Below, in pieces: positions 61,550 through 64,000 of a DNA stretch of 64,000 nucleotides. This stretch comes from an uncultured Ruminococcus sp. Lineage in GTDB: Bacteria > Bacillota > Clostridia > Oscillospirales > Ruminococcaceae. The stretch's first letter is position 1, and every line of letters starts with the position of its first letter. The notes beneath the pieces are model-generated. The model did not search any database. It was not told where the DNA came from and saw only the letters and a program-made list of their open reading frames with translations. The position numbers were made by a program, and so were the translations under genes. The stretch lies in NCBI GenBank assembly GCA_900545345.1, contig UQYQ01000011.1:1-64000 (forward strand), in the 5' to 3' direction.

Positions 61550-63415
61550 ATGAGTAGAAAAGACAAAAATGAAGATACAAAAGAGCATTCTCTTATATCA
61601 AACTTTTTCTATGTATATAAATATGCATGGTTATTTAAAAAATCGCTGCTGATTCTTACATTTCTGTTTATACTTTCGTGTGTGTTGTTTCAGTATATCT
61701 GGAGTTTTACATCAAAGTTTATAATTGATGATGTTATGAATGGTGTTTCTATCAGTACACTGTTTTTAACCGTTGGGATAGCCGGAGCTTTAAGTGCCAT
61801 AACAGGTTTCGGTGCTAATGGAATTGATTATTTTTGGTGGGTTAGAGCTCATTTTATTTCCTTTAAATTTCTAGCCAGATTCAACAAAAAAATGATGACA
61901 ATGAAGTATGAATATTTGGAAAGACCTGAGATACTGGACAAGGCAGAAAAGGCGAAGAAGGCTGCAGACTGGGGAGGCTCGACCGGATTCTTAATGGATT
62001 CTAAGTTTTTTATGCGGGCGGCTGCAAATGTTTTGGTTTCTGCTGTTATTATATGTACGCTTAATCCGTTTCTGCTTATTATTTTTTCGGCAACAGGATT
62101 TCTTAAAGCTTATATGAATGTAAAAACAAAGATAGAAGACAAAAAACTTTGCTGGGATAATATGGCACCTTTTTATCGAAAGATAAGATACTTAGGTCAG
62201 GTTCAGAGCGATTTTTCATATGCTAAGGATATCAGAATCTATAATATGCGTTCTTTTCTTAAAGCTAAGCATACATCTATTAATTCACAGGCACATAAGC
62301 TTTTTTTAGGGCATAAAAACAGGTGGCTGAAATGGGAGATGAAAAACTATATAGTTACACTTTTGGAAACTCTTTTTCAGTATGGATATTTAATTTATGC
62401 ACTGGTTCATGGAAATCTTGAACTTGGAAGCTTTGTTTTGTATTCAACTACAATGGATAGCTATACAAAATATTTAAGATATGCATTTGTGCAGTATTCA
62501 GAGATGAAACAGCGTTCTATGGAAATTGATGATTACAGAAGCTTTGTTGATGATGATTCGTCAAATGATGTTGCGAAAAATACAAAGCCTGTACCGGTGT
62601 CCGATACTTATGAAATTGAGTTTAAGAATGTATCGTTCAAGTATTATAATCAGGATAAGTATGCTCTTAAAAATCTGAATCTAAAGCTTACTCCGGGAAA
62701 AACTTTGGCAGTTGTAGGTCTGAACGGTGCAGGAAAAACTACTTTTATTAAGCTTCTGTGCCGAATTTATGATGTAACCGAAGGACAGATTTTATTGAAT
62801 GGCGTTGATGTCAGAGAATATGACCGTCAGGAATATTTTAAAATATTCAGTCCTGTTTTTCAGAATGTTGAAATGTTTGCACTGAACCTTGGCGAAAATG
62901 TGGCAATGAGTTCAGATTCAAAGGTTGACAAACAAAGAGCGTTACACTGCTTGAATTCATCGGGACTTAAAGAGAAAGTTAAATCCCTGAAGGATGGTCT
63001 GAAAACTCAGATGACAAAGGTTATCTATGATGAAGGAACCGATTTTTCAGGCGGAGAAAAGCAAAAACTTTCACTGGCAAAGGCTTTGTATAAGGACGCA
63101 CCAATCGTGCTTCTTGACGAACCGACAGCAGCACTTGACCCGATTGCCGAGTATGAGCTTTACCAATCTTTTGATAAGATTATAAAGGGCAAGAGTGCAG
63201 TTTACATATCGCATAGGCTTTCATCAACAAGGTTCTGTGATAATATTGCAATGTTTGACAACGGTCAGTTAGTTGAATACGGAACTCATAATTCATTATT
63301 AGACAAAAATGGGGCCTATGCCCATCTCTTTGAGGTTCAGGCTCAGTATTATAAAGAAGAGCAGAAGAAAAAAGAAATTGAAGCTTATGAAAGCGAGGTG
63401 GCTTTCAATGAGTAA
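61550..63415 (+). CDS. ABC exporter half-transporter (permease-ATPase fusion)
   Basis: 621 residues. The membrane domain covers about 1-320, with helices such as SLLILTFLFILSCVLFQYI and ALVHGNLELGSFVLYST. The ATPase has Walker A VVGLNGAGKTT, the signature FSGGEKQKLSLAKAL, Walker B IVLLDEPTAALD and ISHRLSSTRFC. MsbA/LmrA-like type. The substrate cannot be told. GGAGG precedes ATG 61550. It overlaps the next gene by 8 bases, its likely heterodimer partner. Confidence 0.9.
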   Translation: MSRKDKNEDTKEHSLISNFFYVYKYAWLFKKSLLILTFLFILSCVLFQYIWSFTSKFIIDDVMNGVSISTLFLTVGIAGALSAITGFGANGIDYFWWVRAHFISFKFLARFNKKMMTMKYEYLERPEILDKAEKAKKAADWGGSTGFLMDSKFFMRAAANVLVSAVIICTLNPFLLIIFSATGFLKAYMNVKTKIEDKKLCWDNMAPFYRKIRYLGQVQSDFSYAKDIRIYNMRSFLKAKHTSINSQAHKLFLGHKNRWLKWEMKNYIVTLLETLFQYGYLIYALVHGNLELGSFVLYSTTMDSYTKYLRYAFVQYSEMKQRSMEIDDYRSFVDDDSSNDVAKNTKPVPVSDTYEIEFKNVSFKYYNQDKYALKNLNLKLTPGKTLAVVGLNGAGKTTFIKLLCRIYDVTEGQILLNGVDVREYDRQEYFKIFSPVFQNVEMFALNLGENVAMSSDSKVDKQRALHCLNSSGLKEKVKSLKDGLKTQMTKVIYDEGTDFSGGEKQKLSLAKALYKDAPIVLLDEPTAALDPIAEYELYQSFDKIIKGKSAVYISHRLSSTRFCDNIAMFDNGQLVEYGTHNSLLDKNGAYAHLFEVQAQYYKEEQKKKEIEAYESEVAFNE

Positions 63416-64000
63416 AGAAAAAACAAGTAAGAATACAGATTTTAAAAAAGCATTTATATCGTTAAAATATTTTTATAAGGTTATTTGGAAAAATTTCAAA
63501 AGCTATATAGTTTTTAACCTTATAGCTGCAGTTATGAGAGCTATATATCCGCTGTTTATTGTGTTTTTGCCGAAGATTCTGATTGACGAGTTCCAAGCAG
63601 GCAGAGATTTTAAGCGAATGCTTTATATTACACTTGCATTCGTAGTCGGATATATAGCGGTAATGGCTTTAGATTCACTTTGTACTCAAACATATCAGAA
63701 AAAAGTTGATGAGTTCAACAGATATTTTGAAATGCAGCACAAACAAAAATGTGCAGAGATGGATTTTGATTTGACTGAAGACCCTAAAATACTTGATTTA
63801 TCTGCTAAAGCACAAAAGGGACTCACCTGGTACGGCGGTGTGGATGCCTTTATGAGTTCGTTTACGGGTATCATTTCAGGAGTTTTATCAATTCTTTCAA
63901 CAGGATTTATTTTGTTCACAGGTTCAATATGGATAGTATTACTTGCTGTGACGGTATTGATTTTGAACTTCTTTATTACTAAGAAGTCAAATAGTTTTGA
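63408..64000 (+). CDS. ABC exporter half-transporter, partial (3' end outside window)
   Basis: The first about 197 residues of a second half-transporter: a Lys-rich start, membrane helices (YIVFNLIAAVMRAIYPLFIVFL, MLYITLAFVVGYIAVMAL, IVLLAVTVLILNFFI) and the loop DEFNRYFEMQHKQKCAEMDFD of exporter membrane domains. The ATPase lies past the window edge. ATG 63408 overlaps the previous stop by 8 bases. Confidence 0.85.
   Translation, partial: MSKEKTSKNTDFKKAFISLKYFYKVIWKNFKSYIVFNLIAAVMRAIYPLFIVFLPKILIDEFQAGRDFKRMLYITLAFVVGYIAVMALDSLCTQTYQKKVDEFNRYFEMQHKQKCAEMDFDLTEDPKILDLSAKAQKGLTWYGGVDAFMSSFTGIISGVLSILSTGFILFTGSIWIVLLAVTVLILNFFITKKSNSF

Noticed and set aside
1..64000. CRISPR array, tRNA/rRNA genes, transposase or integrase
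   Set aside because: None seen on reading; the only long repeats are the Rhs core copies and the leader element.

Overview
The window looks like chromosome of a low-GC Gram-positive anaerobe of class Clostridia, most likely a Ruminococcaceae/Oscillospiraceae-type gut or rumen bacterium. The reasons are the AT-rich coding with strong AGGAGG-type ribosome sites, the IspH-ribosomal protein S1 fusion, the CMK-PlsC fusion, the hprK/murB/rapZ/whiA block, the tepA-ftsK neighbourhood, Rex, and stand-alone OadB/OadG-type sodium-pump subunits. The genus assignment is inference; no rRNA or tRNA gene was seen.

Layout. 1-7520 is an accessory island: five tandem C-terminal 'tips' of an Rhs/YD-repeat polymorphic toxin. 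Each carries the same core end (PLRYRGYYYDSD...YYLQSRYYD...IGRF) joined to a different tip or to none, and is followed by putative immunity genes. The displaced tips have no proper start codon and several are visibly broken, so this looks like a store of old toxin cassettes downstream of a full-length rhs gene that lies left of the window. 7521-7875 is intergenic with two terminators. 7876-13198 (minus strand) is a potABCD polyamine uptake operon ending in a PRPP synthetase.

13495-41898 (plus strand) is dense housekeeping: murD, two M42 aminopeptidases, an acetyltransferase, a PLP enzyme, hprK, a PHP phosphoesterase, murB, rapZ, whiA, dnaE, an M16 peptidase pair, lgt, folD, rpsO, pnp, recD2, comF, an oadGB pair and an HD nucleotidase. 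42084-46663 (minus strand) is acn-unknown-icd-rex, the citrate-to-2-oxoglutarate arm plus the NADH sensor Rex. A 13/14 match to the Rex operator covers its -35 box. 47136-61260 (plus strand) holds a ClpP-like protease, uppP, ftsK, a recently acquired-looking DUF5131 gene, ygiQ, a ComEC-like metallo-hydrolase with DUF3006, an RpiR regulator, a flavoprotein with a damaged start, cmk-plsC and ispH-rpsA. 61550-64000 starts a two-gene ABC exporter cut by the window end.

The most notable findings are: (i) a structured 5'-leader element, present three times (upstream of whiA, pnp and acn) with the same architecture and compensatory base changes, plus a possible reduced relative before recD2; (ii) the toxin-tip array, including a C39/papain-like protease tip, a caspase-like tip interrupted just before its cysteine, a toxin-less immunity gene, and immunity proteins that are mostly membrane-anchored; (iii) Rex-box logic linking rex to acn-icd and perhaps to oadGB. 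Whether any of these is undescribed could not be checked here.
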